From positions 1-64,000 of the forward strand of contig CABQJV010000004.1 of assembly GCA_902464565.1 (NCBI GenBank): a stretch of DNA of 64,000 bases, written 5' to 3'. Below the pieces are notes generated by a model. The model made no database searches. It was not told the origin of the DNA and worked only from the letters and a program-made list of their open reading frames with translations. Made by a program: the position numbers and the translations under genes. Below are positions 34,536 to 42,891 of the stretch, one piece after another (the stretch's first letter is position 1; each line of letters starts with the position of its first letter). This stretch comes from an uncultured Collinsella sp. (GTDB lineage Bacteria; Actinomycetota; Coriobacteriia; Coriobacteriales; Coriobacteriaceae).

Positions 34536-34669
34536 CACATTCGATTGTTAACGATTTGGTAGTCGGGCATCGAGTGGGGCGCCACTCTTAAGCTGGTCTC
34601 ATGATTACGACTGGCATGGCGCACCAACCGATGTCCGTTTTTTGTTTGACATAAGGAGTCATAAAGACG

Positions 34670-35938
34670 ATGAATATCGAGCTGTTTGATATCAAGATTC
34701 GCGCCGTCGAGGGTGGCGTTACGGCAGCGGCCGGCTTTAAGGCCGCAGGCATCCATGCGGGATTCCGGAAGAATCCCGAGCGCCTGGATTACGCGCTCGT
34801 CGTGCCCGATAAACCCTGTCCCGGGGCCGGCGTGTTTACGACTAACCGCTTTTGTGCGGCGCCCGTGCAGGTGAGCCGTGCCAACCTGGGCGGCGCCGAC
34901 AAGGGCTACGGCGTCATTGCCGGCATTTCGGTCAACTCTGGCAATGCCAACGCCGCCACGGGTGAGACCGGTCTTGCCTGCGCGCGCGAGACCTGCAACA
35001 TCGCCTCGCAGGTCATCGGCTGCGAGCCCCAGCAGATTCTGGTCGCCTCCACGGGCGTAATTGGTCAGATTCTGCCGATCGACACGTTTGAGACCGCCAT
35101 TCCTGCTGCCTACGAGGCGCTCTCCGCCCACGGTGGCGCCGATGCCGCTCGCGCCATCATGACGACTGACACGCACTCCAAGGAGTACGCCGTGTCCTAT
35201 GTCAGCGAGGCTGCGGGTCATGCGGGCAATGTCTATACGGTAGGCGGAATGTGCAAGGGCTCGGGCATGATCATGCCCAATATGGCCACCATGATCGCGG
35301 TTATTACTACCGATGCCCCCGTCGAGCCTGCGGCACTTCATGCCCTGCTGCTCTCGACCGTCAAGCAGACCTTTAACAAGGTAACGGTCGATTCCGACAC
35401 CTCGACCAACGACACCTGCATCATGCTTGCCTCCGGCGCCGCTGCCGCAGATGCCGAGCCTATCGTCGAGGGCTCCGATGCCTTCGACGAGTTGGCATTT
35501 GCCGTGCACGAGGTGTGCGAGAGCCTGGCGCGCAATATCGCCGCCGATGGTGAGGGCGCATCCAAGCTTGTTACGGTCAACGTTACCGGCGCCGTGAACG
35601 ACGAGGAGGCCGATATCGCCGCCCGTGCCGTTGCCAACTCGCCGCTCGTTAAGACCTGCATCGCCGGCCACGACTGCAACTGGGGCCGCGTTGCCATGGC
35701 GCTTGGCAAGTGCGGCGTGAAGTTTAATCAGGAAGACGTTTCCATCGACATGATGGGCATGCCTGTCTGTCGCGACGGTCTGACTGTTCCCTTTGACGAG
35801 GACGAGGCTCTGCGACGTTTCGAGGCGCCCGAGATCGTGATCTCGGCCGACCTGGGCGCTGGCGACGCGGCAACGACTGTGTGGACCTGCGACCTCACGC
35901 ATGAGTACATCTCCATCAACGGCGACTACCGTTCCTAG
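34670..35938 (+). CDS. argJ: Bifunctional ornithine acetyltransferase/N-acetylglutamate synthase
   Basis: ArgJ recycles the acetyl group from N-acetylornithine to glutamate. The 422-residue precursor self-cleaves before a conserved Thr, here within MPNMATMIAVITTDA (ATM motif), giving alpha and beta subunits. VTVDSDTSTNDTCIMLASG and SPLVKTCIAGHDCNWGRVAM are also signature segments. Having argJ means the cluster uses the cyclic acetyl pathway, and argA or argE is not needed. AAGGAG lies a little far (13 bases) from the ATG. A GAGTGG/CCACTC hairpin at 34573 sits in the 134-base gap after argC. Confidence 0.96.
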   Translation: MNIELFDIKIRAVEGGVTAAAGFKAAGIHAGFRKNPERLDYALVVPDKPCPGAGVFTTNRFCAAPVQVSRANLGGADKGYGVIAGISVNSGNANAATGETGLACARETCNIASQVIGCEPQQILVASTGVIGQILPIDTFETAIPAAYEALSAHGGADAARAIMTTDTHSKEYAVSYVSEAAGHAGNVYTVGGMCKGSGMIMPNMATMIAVITTDAPVEPAALHALLLSTVKQTFNKVTVDSDTSTNDTCIMLASGAAAADAEPIVEGSDAFDELAFAVHEVCESLARNIAADGEGASKLVTVNVTGAVNDEEADIAARAVANSPLVKTCIAGHDCNWGRVAMALGKCGVKFNQEDVSIDMMGMPVCRDGLTVPFDEDEALRRFEAPEIVISADLGAGDAATTVWTCDLTHEYISINGDYRS

Positions 35939-36019
35939 ATTCCAGGCACGCTGTGCATCTTGCCGCGATTGCGGACAGCGGAGCACGGCGCGATAACGAT
36001 ACGAAAGACGAGGCAGATT

Positions 36020-37000
36020 ATGAAATTCGCACGCGATTGTCGTTCGAGCGAATCCAACGAAGCAACCGCGCAGCTGCTGTTCGAAGCGCTGCCGTGGATT
36101 AAGAACCTGACCGGCAAGACGGTTGTTATCAAATATGGCGGAGCCGCCATGGTTGATGAGCAGCTGCGCCGCGACGTGATGAGCGACATCGTTTTGCTCA
36201 AGATCATCGGTATGCGCCCCGTCATCGTGCACGGCGGCGGCAAGGCTATCAACGAGGCGCTGAGCCATTACGATATTCCCGTCGAGTTTAAGAACGGCCA
36301 GCGCGTGACCACGCCGGCGACTATGGATATCGTGCGCGAGGTGCTGGGCGGCAAGGTTAACCAGGAGCTGGTTGCTGCCATCAACCACCACGGCAACCTG
36401 GCCGTGGGCGTGTCGGGCAGCGATGCCGGCACGCTCATCGCCGAGCCGCTCGACCCCGAGCTCGGTCGCGTGGGCAAAGTGACGCACGTCAACACCGACT
36501 ATATCGAGCGCTTACTCGATAGCGAGTACATCCCCGTCATCGCTACCGTCGCGGCGGGGGAGGACGGCGGTTTCTTCAACATCAACGCCGACACCGCCGC
36601 CGGTGCCGTTGCCGCGGCGCTCCACGCGCATAAGGCGATCTTTTTGACCGATGTCGATGGCCTGTACAAGGACTTTAGCGACAAGGACTCGCTTATCTCC
36701 AACCTAACGCTCGACGAGGTTAACGAAATGCTCTACGGCGGCGAGGTCGATAAGGGCATGATTCCCAAGCTGCGTGCGGCCGTCGATGCGCTTACCGGCG
36801 GCGTATTTCGTGCCCACATCATTAACGGTACCACGCCGCATTCGCTGCTCCTGGAGCTGCTGACCGATGCCGGCGTCGGCACCGTGATCCATTCCACCGA
36901 GACGGCTTACGAGTTCGATACGCATCCGCATCCGCTTTCGACGTTTGCTGCGCGTCTGACCGAGAACCTTGACGAGGTCGAGAAGCTCCAGACGGTCTAG
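36020..37000 (+). CDS. argB: Acetylglutamate kinase
   Basis: ArgB phosphorylates N-acetylglutamate, and in organisms with argJ it is usually the arginine-inhibited step. The 326-residue protein has the amino-acid kinase motifs TVVIKYGGAAMVD, VIVHGGGKAINEAL, DAGTLIAEP and FFNINADTAAGAVAAAL, with DKGMIPKLRAAVDAL near the end. The ATG at 36020 has GAGG seven bases before it and gives MKFARDCRSSE; a longer frame upstream is unlikely. The N-terminal helix of about 30 residues is the kind associated with arginine-sensitive hexameric ArgB. Confidence 0.95.
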   Translation: MKFARDCRSSESNEATAQLLFEALPWIKNLTGKTVVIKYGGAAMVDEQLRRDVMSDIVLLKIIGMRPVIVHGGGKAINEALSHYDIPVEFKNGQRVTTPATMDIVREVLGGKVNQELVAAINHHGNLAVGVSGSDAGTLIAEPLDPELGRVGKVTHVNTDYIERLLDSEYIPVIATVAAGEDGGFFNINADTAAGAVAAALHAHKAIFLTDVDGLYKDFSDKDSLISNLTLDEVNEMLYGGEVDKGMIPKLRAAVDALTGGVFRAHIINGTTPHSLLLELLTDAGVGTVIHSTETAYEFDTHPHPLSTFAARLTENLDEVEKLQTV

Positions 37001-37069
37001 CTGACTCGCAGCCGCCCCATTCCTGCACCCATAGCCCCGCGCCGTCTGGCGCCCAACGAAAGGCATCTC

Positions 37070-38353
37070 ATGTCACTTGCAGCTCAGCAATCGCTTGAAT
37101 CCCATTACGTTATGCATACCTTTGGTCGCTCTCCGGTCGAGTTTGTCGAGGGTCACGGAATGAAGCTCACCGGCGACGATGGCCGTGAGTACCTCGACTT
37201 TCTTGCCGGCATCGGCGTGTGCAGCCTAGGTCATGGCGACCCGGCTGTGCTCTCGGCGCTCGAGGCACAGACCAAAAAGCTCATGCATGTCTCCAATTAC
37301 TTCTACATCGAGCAGCGCGGACAGGTCGCGGCGCTGCTGTCCAAGCTTGCTAACGACGACGTAGATGGTGCGCGCGTGCTTGCCGATGCCATTGTCGCCG
37401 GCGATGAGACCACGGCAGCTGCTCTTGGTGCCCCGGCTGCGGATGAGCAGGTTTGGGAGACCTTCTTTGCCAACTCTGGCGCCGAGGCCAACGAAGGCTC
37501 GATGAAGCTCGCGCGCCTGTACGCCAAGCGTGCCGGTAATGGCGGCAACACCATCGTGTGCATGCGCGGCGGCTTCCACGGCCGTACGCTCGAGACCATT
37601 GCCGCCACCATGCAGGATTGGCTGCAGGACAGCTTCCGCCCGCTGCCGGGTGGCTTTGTGGCCTGCACGCCCAACGATGTGGATGAGCTGCGTGTGATCT
37701 TTAAGCAGCTGGGGAGCGAAATTTGTGCCGTGATGCTCGAGCCGATCCAGGGTGAGAGCGGTGTGCATCCCATGACCGAGGAGTTTATGGCTACGGCGCG
37801 CGACTTGGCGCACGAGATGGGTGCCGTGCTTATCGCCGACGAGGTCCAGTGCGGCATCTTCCGCTCCGGCAAGCCATTTGCATTCCAAACCTATGGCGTG
37901 GAGCCTGACATTATGAGCCTTGCCAAGGGCATTGCCGATGGCGTGCCCATGGGTGCCGTAGTGGCAAAGAAGGAGATTGCCGACGTGTTTAAGCCGGGGG
38001 ACCACGGCTCGACCTTTGGCGGTAGCTGCTTGGCCGTCGCGGCGTGCGCCGCGACGCTCTCCGCGCTCGTGCGCGGCGGTTATGCCGACCATGCTGCCAA
38101 GGTGGGTGCCTATATGGAGGCAAAGCTCGCCAAGCTGCCGCACGTGACCGAGGTGCGTGGCCGCGGCTTGATGCTCGGCTGTGATTTGGATGATGCCGTG
38201 GGCGACGCGCATGATGTTGTTGCCCGCGCGCTGGCCGCCGGTGCCGTGATCAACGCTACAGGTGCGCATACGCTGCGTTTCCTGCCGCCACTTGTCTGCG
38301 AAGAAGCCGACGTGGACAGCCTGATCGAGATCCTGTCGGATGTCTTGGGCTAA
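37070..38353 (+). CDS. argD: Acetylornithine aminotransferase
   Basis: ArgD is a PLP-dependent class III aminotransferase that makes N-acetylornithine and may also act in lysine synthesis. FFANSGAEANEGSMKLAR, FHGRTLETIAAT, LIADEVQCGIFRSGKPFAFQ and the Schiff-base lysine in IMSLAKGIADGVPMGAV are present. Length is 427 against the usual 390-400: about 30 residues (VDGARVLADAIVAGDETTAA) are inserted before the FFANSG motif. GAAAGG precedes the ATG. It ends the argCJBD run; argF, argG and argH are not in the window. Confidence 0.95.
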   Translation: MSLAAQQSLESHYVMHTFGRSPVEFVEGHGMKLTGDDGREYLDFLAGIGVCSLGHGDPAVLSALEAQTKKLMHVSNYFYIEQRGQVAALLSKLANDDVDGARVLADAIVAGDETTAAALGAPAADEQVWETFFANSGAEANEGSMKLARLYAKRAGNGGNTIVCMRGGFHGRTLETIAATMQDWLQDSFRPLPGGFVACTPNDVDELRVIFKQLGSEICAVMLEPIQGESGVHPMTEEFMATARDLAHEMGAVLIADEVQCGIFRSGKPFAFQTYGVEPDIMSLAKGIADGVPMGAVVAKKEIADVFKPGDHGSTFGGSCLAVAACAATLSALVRGGYADHAAKVGAYMEAKLAKLPHVTEVRGRGLMLGCDLDDAVGDAHDVVARALAAGAVINATGAHTLRFLPPLVCEEADVDSLIEILSDVLG

Positions 38354-38472
38354 CGCGGCGCAATAACTCAATTTGGACCGGATTCCGGACTGCGGACGTG
38401 CCCTATGCGGCATGATTCAGCGGTCTGGAGCCCGTTTTGCCTTAGATTTGCTAAGGCAGGGAGACCTGCTGG
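38354..38472. other. Non-coding stretch after argD
   Basis: No gene is seen. A perfect 8-bp hairpin TGCCTTAG-ATTTG-CTAAGGCA lies at 38438-38458 without a T run, and a small GACC-TGCT-GGTC hairpin follows at 38463. One of these may stabilise the argD transcript end. Confidence 0.5.
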
Positions 38473-38683
38473 TCAAAAAACATCAAATATGAGTACTGTT
38501 ACCGATTTGGTAGCAGCAATTTTGGACTAATAAGGCCAGATGGCAAGTCGAAATGGCGATGAATACACGATTTTGATCTGACTGTTAGTCCTTATAATGG
38601 ACATATGTTGCGTAACCTAAGCAAACACTATCTATTTATATGTTGCAAGCAAAGTAGCAGTACTCATTTTTGCCATTTTTTGA
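38473..38683. repeat. MITE-like element with 30-bp inverted ends
   Basis: The first 30 bases (TCAAAAAACATC then AAATATGAGTACTGTTAC) match the reverse complement of the last 30 (38654-38683) at 25 positions. The 211-base interior is AT-rich compared with the chromosome and has no gene. It contains TGGACATATGTTGCG at 38597, shared with 5227. Confidence 0.55.
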
Positions 38684-38710
38684 CCACGGCCTTTGCGATA
38701 GATGTGCTGG

Positions 38711-38796
38711 CGGGTTCGAATCCCTCTGCGATGGGTCCAAAAAAGAAAGGCCCCCATTGCTGGGAGCCTATCAAATCAGTGGTGGGCGATGAGGGA
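38711..38796. repeat. Direct repeat, copy 1 (tRNA-Val 3'-end segment)
   Basis: This 86-base segment recurs at 38896-38982 with two substitutions and one extra A. It contains a plus-strand tRNA 3'-half-like part (GGGTTCGAATCCC then TCTGCGATGG), the GGC-rich terminator hairpin, and the last 14 bases plus CCA of tRNA-Val in reverse. After GAGGGA the two copies diverge. Confidence 0.85.
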
Positions 38797-38895
38797 TGTC
38801 GCGTGCGGCTTCGCCGCCCGCTCTCGCTTCGGGCCTACGGCCCTCGCGTGCTGCGCTGGAAAACGCTTGCGCGTTTCCTCAGCTCCGCACCCTGT

Positions 38896-38982
38896 CGGGT
38901 TCGAATCCCTCTGCGATGGGCCCAAAAAAAGAAAGGCTCCCATTGCTGGGAGCCTATCAAATCAGTGGTGGGCGATGAGGGA
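38896..38982. repeat. Direct repeat, copy 2 (runs into tRNA-Val)
   Basis: Same unit as 38711-38796. Here it continues into the intact tRNA-Val. The 99 bases between copies are rich in small GC hairpins (GCGGCTTCGCCGC; AAACGCTTGCGCGTTT). The layout resembles an attachment-site duplication at a tRNA 3' end, with no integrase present. Confidence 0.85.
38924..38955 (-). terminator. Terminator of tRNA-Val
   Basis: On the minus strand AGGCTCCCA-GCAA-TGGGAGCCT is followed by TTCTTTTTTT, directly downstream of the tRNA. Confidence 0.9.
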
Positions 38983-39041
38983 TTCGAACCCCCAGCCTTG
39001 TGCGTGTAAAGCACCTGCGCTAACCGTTGCGCCAATCGCCC
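38966..39041 (-). tRNA. tRNA-Val (UAC)
   Basis: On the minus strand the gene reads GGGCGATTGGCGCAACGG at its 5' end and the 3' acceptor ATCGCCC pairs with it. The D arm, the anticodon loop TTTACAC (anticodon TAC) and the T arm GGGGGTTCGAATCCC are present, and CCA is encoded. The first pair of the anticodon stem looks mismatched (G-A). The 187 bases from here to asnB hold no further gene; tRNA-Val and asnB are divergent. Confidence 0.95.
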
Positions 39042-39228
39042 GTGCGGAGAGAGTATAGCAAAACAATCGCCCCATTCACCTCATATCCATTAAAGGTAAC
39101 CGGCGCGTGTCACAGCGGAGCTGATTCAGTTGAGATTGCCTGAACATTCCGCCCCTCTTTACGCCCTCGGGTATACTCAAAAGCTACTGATTCGATTTGA
39201 TGCCCAGCAACAGCAGAGGGGATAGTAT

Positions 39229-41109
39229 ATGTGCGGTTTTGTCGGTTTTGTCGGTGGGACGGATAACCAATCCGAGGTGCTCACCAAAATGATGGACCGC
39301 ATCGTCCATCGCGGTCCCGACATGGGCGGTCAGTTTATCGACGGCCGCGTTGCCCTGGGCTTCCGCCGCCTGTCGATCCTCGACCTGACCGAGGCTGGCG
39401 CCCAACCCATGGCCAACGAGGACGGTAGCGTCGTCATTGTCTTTAACGGCGAGATCTACAACTTCCAAGAACTCCGTTCCGAGCTCGAGGCCAAGGGCTA
39501 CAAGTTCCACTGCGGCGCCGACACCGAGAGCCTCCTGCACGGCTACGAGGAGTGGGGCGAGGCCGTCCTCGATCGCTTACGCGGTATGTACGCCTTCGTC
39601 ATCTGGGACAAAAAGGAGAACAAGCTTTTTGGCGCCCGCGACATCTTTGGCATCAAGCCGCTCTACTACTATCCCATGGCCGATGCGGGCGACGGCGCTC
39701 CGGGCGTGCTCTTTGGTTCCGAGATCAAGAGCTTCCTGGACTACCCGCACTTCCATAAGGCGGTCAACAAAAAGGCCCTGCGTCCGTACATGACGCTGCA
39801 GTATTCGGCAACCGAGGAGACCTTCTTCGAGGGTGTCTACAAGCTGCCGCCGGCGCACTACTTTACCGTCGATATCCCGACCGGCAAGATGAACATCGAG
39901 CGCTACTGGGATTGCGATTACTCTGCCGTCGAGAAGCCGTTCGAAGAGTATGTCGATGAGCTGGACGAGGTCGTGCACGAGAGCGTCGAGGCCCATCGCA
40001 TCGCCGACGTCAAGGTCGCGTCGTTCCTCTCCGGTGGCGTCGACTCTAGCTACATCGCCGCTTGCCTCATGCCCGACAAGACCTTCTCGGTGGGCTTTGA
40101 CTACAAGAACTTTAACGAGACCAACTACGCCAAGGAGCTTTCCGATAAGCTCGGCGTCGAGAACGTTCGCAAGATGATTACCGCCGACGAGTTCTTCGGT
40201 GCGCTCGAGGACATCCAGTATCACATGGACGAACCGCAGTCCAACCTGTCTTCCGTGCCGCTGTGGTTCTTGGCCGAGATGGCCCGCAAGGACGTTACCG
40301 TCGTGCTTTCGGGCGAAGGCGCCGACGAACTCTTTGGCGGCTACGCCTACTACGAGGATACGGTCCCGGTGCGCAAGTACAAAAAGATGGTGCCGCTGCC
40401 CGTCCGTCGCGCGCTCGGTAACCTGGCGCTGCATATGCCGTACTTCAAGGGACATAACTTCCTGGTCAAGGGTGCCGAGATCCCCGAGAAGTCGTTCCTG
40501 GGACAGGCTCTGGTATGGCCGGAGCGCGAGGTCGACGGCGTGCTCAAGCCCGAGTACAACACCGGCGACGGCGCCTTCGAGCTCGCTGCACCCATCTACG
40601 CACGCGTGAAGGGTCAGCCCGAACTGGTCAAGAAGCAGTACCTGGACATGAACATGTGGCTCCCGGGCGACATTCTGCTCAAGGCCGACAAGATGTGCAT
40701 GGCGCACTCGCTGGAGCTGCGCGTGCCCTTCCTGGACCGCAAAGTCATGGAGTTCGCCGAGCACATTCCCGACCGCTACCGCATCAACGAGAACGGCAAC
40801 AAACAGGTACTCCGCCACGCTGCCAACAAGTCGCTGCCCGATGAGTGGGCCACCCGTCCCAAGGTGGGCTTCCCGGTGCCGATTGTCTACTGGCTGCGCG
40901 AGCAAAAGTGGTACGACTATGTCAAGGAGTACTTCACCGCGCCGTGGGCAAGCGAGTTCTTCGATACCGACGAGCTCATGCACCTGCTTGATCTGCACTT
41001 TGCGGGCAAGGGCGATTTCCAGCGCAAGATCTATACGCCGCTCGTGTTCCTGGTGTGGTACAAGCGCTTCTTTATCGACGAGGGCCAGCCTTCTGTTCAG
41101 GCTGCCTAG
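39229..41109 (+). CDS. asnB: Asparagine synthase (glutamine-hydrolysing)
   Basis: AsnB makes asparagine from aspartate, ATP and glutamine. The start MCGFVGFVGG puts the glutaminase nucleophile at Cys2. Further N-terminal motifs are HRGPDMGG, FNGEIYNFQELR and CGADTESLLHGYEEWG. The synthetase domain has the PP-loop SFLSGGVDSSYIAA and VVLSGEGADELFGGY, then LELRVPFLDRKVMEF. The length of 626 is normal for the bacterial AsnB type. AGAGGGG lies about nine bases before the ATG. A compact terminator follows the stop, so it is monocistronic. Confidence 0.95.
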   Translation: MCGFVGFVGGTDNQSEVLTKMMDRIVHRGPDMGGQFIDGRVALGFRRLSILDLTEAGAQPMANEDGSVVIVFNGEIYNFQELRSELEAKGYKFHCGADTESLLHGYEEWGEAVLDRLRGMYAFVIWDKKENKLFGARDIFGIKPLYYYPMADAGDGAPGVLFGSEIKSFLDYPHFHKAVNKKALRPYMTLQYSATEETFFEGVYKLPPAHYFTVDIPTGKMNIERYWDCDYSAVEKPFEEYVDELDEVVHESVEAHRIADVKVASFLSGGVDSSYIAACLMPDKTFSVGFDYKNFNETNYAKELSDKLGVENVRKMITADEFFGALEDIQYHMDEPQSNLSSVPLWFLAEMARKDVTVVLSGEGADELFGGYAYYEDTVPVRKYKKMVPLPVRRALGNLALHMPYFKGHNFLVKGAEIPEKSFLGQALVWPEREVDGVLKPEYNTGDGAFELAAPIYARVKGQPELVKKQYLDMNMWLPGDILLKADKMCMAHSLELRVPFLDRKVMEFAEHIPDRYRINENGNKQVLRHAANKSLPDEWATRPKVGFPVPIVYWLREQKWYDYVKEYFTAPWASEFFDTDELMHLLDLHFAGKGDFQRKIYTPLVFLVWYKRFFIDEGQPSVQAA

Positions 41110-41134
41110 CCTCGGCTTACGAACGCCTGCGCGT

Positions 41135-41160
41135 AACGGCTCCTCCGGGAGCCGTTTTTG
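41135..41160 (+). terminator. Terminator after asnB
   Basis: AACGGCTCC (41135-41143), loop TCCG, perfect complement 41148-41156, then TTTTG. Confidence 0.93.
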
Positions 41161-41221
41161 CGCGAGCACGTTTCAGTTACTATGAAAACCGTCCCTGCCA
41201 AATGGCTGAGAAAGGTGAAAG

Positions 41222-42784
41222 ATGCACCATTCGGATTCCGCGACCGTGACCACGGTCGATACGCTTGCCAAGCTGCTCGATGTGTGCGGCGAGCTGCGCG
41301 CATCAGAGCAGGTTGACGGGCGTGCCGTGACCGGCTGCTCGTTTGATTCGCGCGCGGTCTCGGCAGGTGACGTGTTCTTCTGCAAAGGTGCTGCCTTTAA
41401 GCCCGCGTTTTTGAGCATGGCGCTCGATGCGGGCGCCGTCGCATTTGTGTGCGAGGAGCCGCTGGTCGAGTCTCTGGAGCCGCTGGCGCAGGAGAGCGGT
41501 GCTGCGATGCTGGTTGTTGATAGTGTTCGCACGGCCATGGCCCTGCTGCCGCCGGAGGTCTACGACCGTCCCGACCACGACGTCAAGATCGTGGGCATCA
41601 CCGGCACCAAGGGAAAGACCACGGCTGCTTTTATGCTCCAGTCCATCATCAAGGCGGCGGGCGAGTCCTGCGGCATGATCGGCTCGGTGAGTACCGACGA
41701 TGGTATCGAGTGCTACGAGAGCACCAATACTACGCCCGAGGCCCCCGAGGTCTGGCGCCATATCGCCAACTGCCGCACGTCCGGTCGCCAGTTCATGGTC
41801 ATGGAGGTCTCGAGCCAGGCGCTCAAGTACCAACGTGTCGAGAATCTGCCGTTTGACGTGGCGTGCTTCCTCAACATCGGCCGCGACCACATCTCGCCGA
41901 TCGAACACCCCACGTTTGAGGATTATTTTGAGAGCAAGCTCAGGATCTTTGATCAGGCTAAGACTGCCGTAGTGAATCTGGGCACTGATGAAGTCGAACG
42001 CGTGCTGGAGGCAGCGTCGACGGCCGATCGCTTGGTGACCGTTGGGGTCGAGCATCCCGAGGCGAGCCTGTGGGCAAGCGACGTACGCATGGTCGGCTTT
42101 AGCATCGAGTTCAACTTGCATGGCCTGTGTGCCGACGAGTCCGAGGCGGGGGAGAAGATCCTGCTGGGTATCGCGGGAGACTTTAACGTGGAGAACGCGC
42201 TGGTCGCTATCGCCGCCGCGCGCGAGATCGGCATCGGTATCGAGGCCATCAAGAAGGGCCTCTCCAAACTGCGTGTGCCGGGCCGTATGGAGGTCGTGGA
42301 GTCGAAGGACGGCCGCGTGATCTGCGTCGTTGACTATGCGCATAACCAGCTTTCGTTCCGTTCGCTTTTCTCGTCGGTCAAGCGCGCGTTTCCCGCTAGT
42401 CCAGTCATTGCGGTGTTTGGCGCTGCCGGCGGCAAGGCGCAGGAGCGCCGCGAGCAGCTTCCGCGCGAGGCCGCACCATATTCCGACCTGATGATCTTTA
42501 CGAACGAGGATCCAGCTCACGAGGACCCGATGAAGGTCTGTCGCGAGCTTGCCGAGCATGTTCCCGACGATACGCCGAACAAGATCATCCTCGATCGCGA
42601 AGCCGCTGTGCATGCGGCGTTCAAGGCGGCGCGCGAGGAGTACATCAACCCCGATGCTCCCACCATTGTCTTGCTGCTGGCAAAGGGTGACGAGGAGCTC
42701 ATGCACGTGGGTGACGAGTTCGTGCCCATCGAGAGCGACCTTTCGTTGGCCAATCGCCTGATCGATGTTACCCAGTTTGACTAA
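41222..42784 (+). CDS. murE: UDP-MurNAc-L-Ala-D-Glu ligase MurE, probably L-lysine type
   Basis: MurE adds the third amino acid of the peptidoglycan stem. The 520-residue protein has GITGTKGKTTAAFMLQSIIK (ATP loop), TTPEAPEVWRHIANC, MEVSSQALKYQRVENL, and VDYAHNQLSFRSLF. At the specificity loop it reads NEDPAHEDP (about residue 428). Diaminopimelate-adding enzymes carry DNPRxE there, whereas the lysine-adding S. aureus enzyme has DNPANDDP, so L-lysine (or ornithine) is inferred. GAAAGGTGAAAG precedes the ATG. murI lies two genes downstream. Cytoplasmic enzyme. Confidence 0.9.
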   Translation: MHHSDSATVTTVDTLAKLLDVCGELRASEQVDGRAVTGCSFDSRAVSAGDVFFCKGAAFKPAFLSMALDAGAVAFVCEEPLVESLEPLAQESGAAMLVVDSVRTAMALLPPEVYDRPDHDVKIVGITGTKGKTTAAFMLQSIIKAAGESCGMIGSVSTDDGIECYESTNTTPEAPEVWRHIANCRTSGRQFMVMEVSSQALKYQRVENLPFDVACFLNIGRDHISPIEHPTFEDYFESKLRIFDQAKTAVVNLGTDEVERVLEAASTADRLVTVGVEHPEASLWASDVRMVGFSIEFNLHGLCADESEAGEKILLGIAGDFNVENALVAIAAAREIGIGIEAIKKGLSKLRVPGRMEVVESKDGRVICVVDYAHNQLSFRSLFSSVKRAFPASPVIAVFGAAGGKAQERREQLPREAAPYSDLMIFTNEDPAHEDPMKVCRELAEHVPDDTPNKIILDREAAVHAAFKAAREEYINPDAPTIVLLLAKGDEELMHVGDEFVPIESDLSLANRLIDVTQFD

Positions 42785-42891
42785 TGGACTATGATGGCGG
42801 CGGCGCCCTGAGTGCGCTGTCGCCATAAGCGTGTTCCCTCAATCAAAACATGCCGTCCAAGTCCAAACCCTTCTACGTAAACGGAGTAACC

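Noticed and set aside
34640..34669. TTGACA before argJ as a promoter -35 box
   Set aside because: A matching -10 would fall inside argJ; the match is probably chance next to the AAGGAG signal.
38700..38735. A second complete tRNA on the plus strand at GGGTTCGAATCCC
   Set aside because: Only the T arm and acceptor 3' strand are present; no matching 5' acceptor strand, D arm or anticodon arm is found upstream.
38605..39009. 134-residue plus-strand frame across the tRNA-Val repeat region
   Set aside because: It reads through direct repeats, the terminator and antisense tRNA-Val; its internal duplication reflects the DNA repeat.
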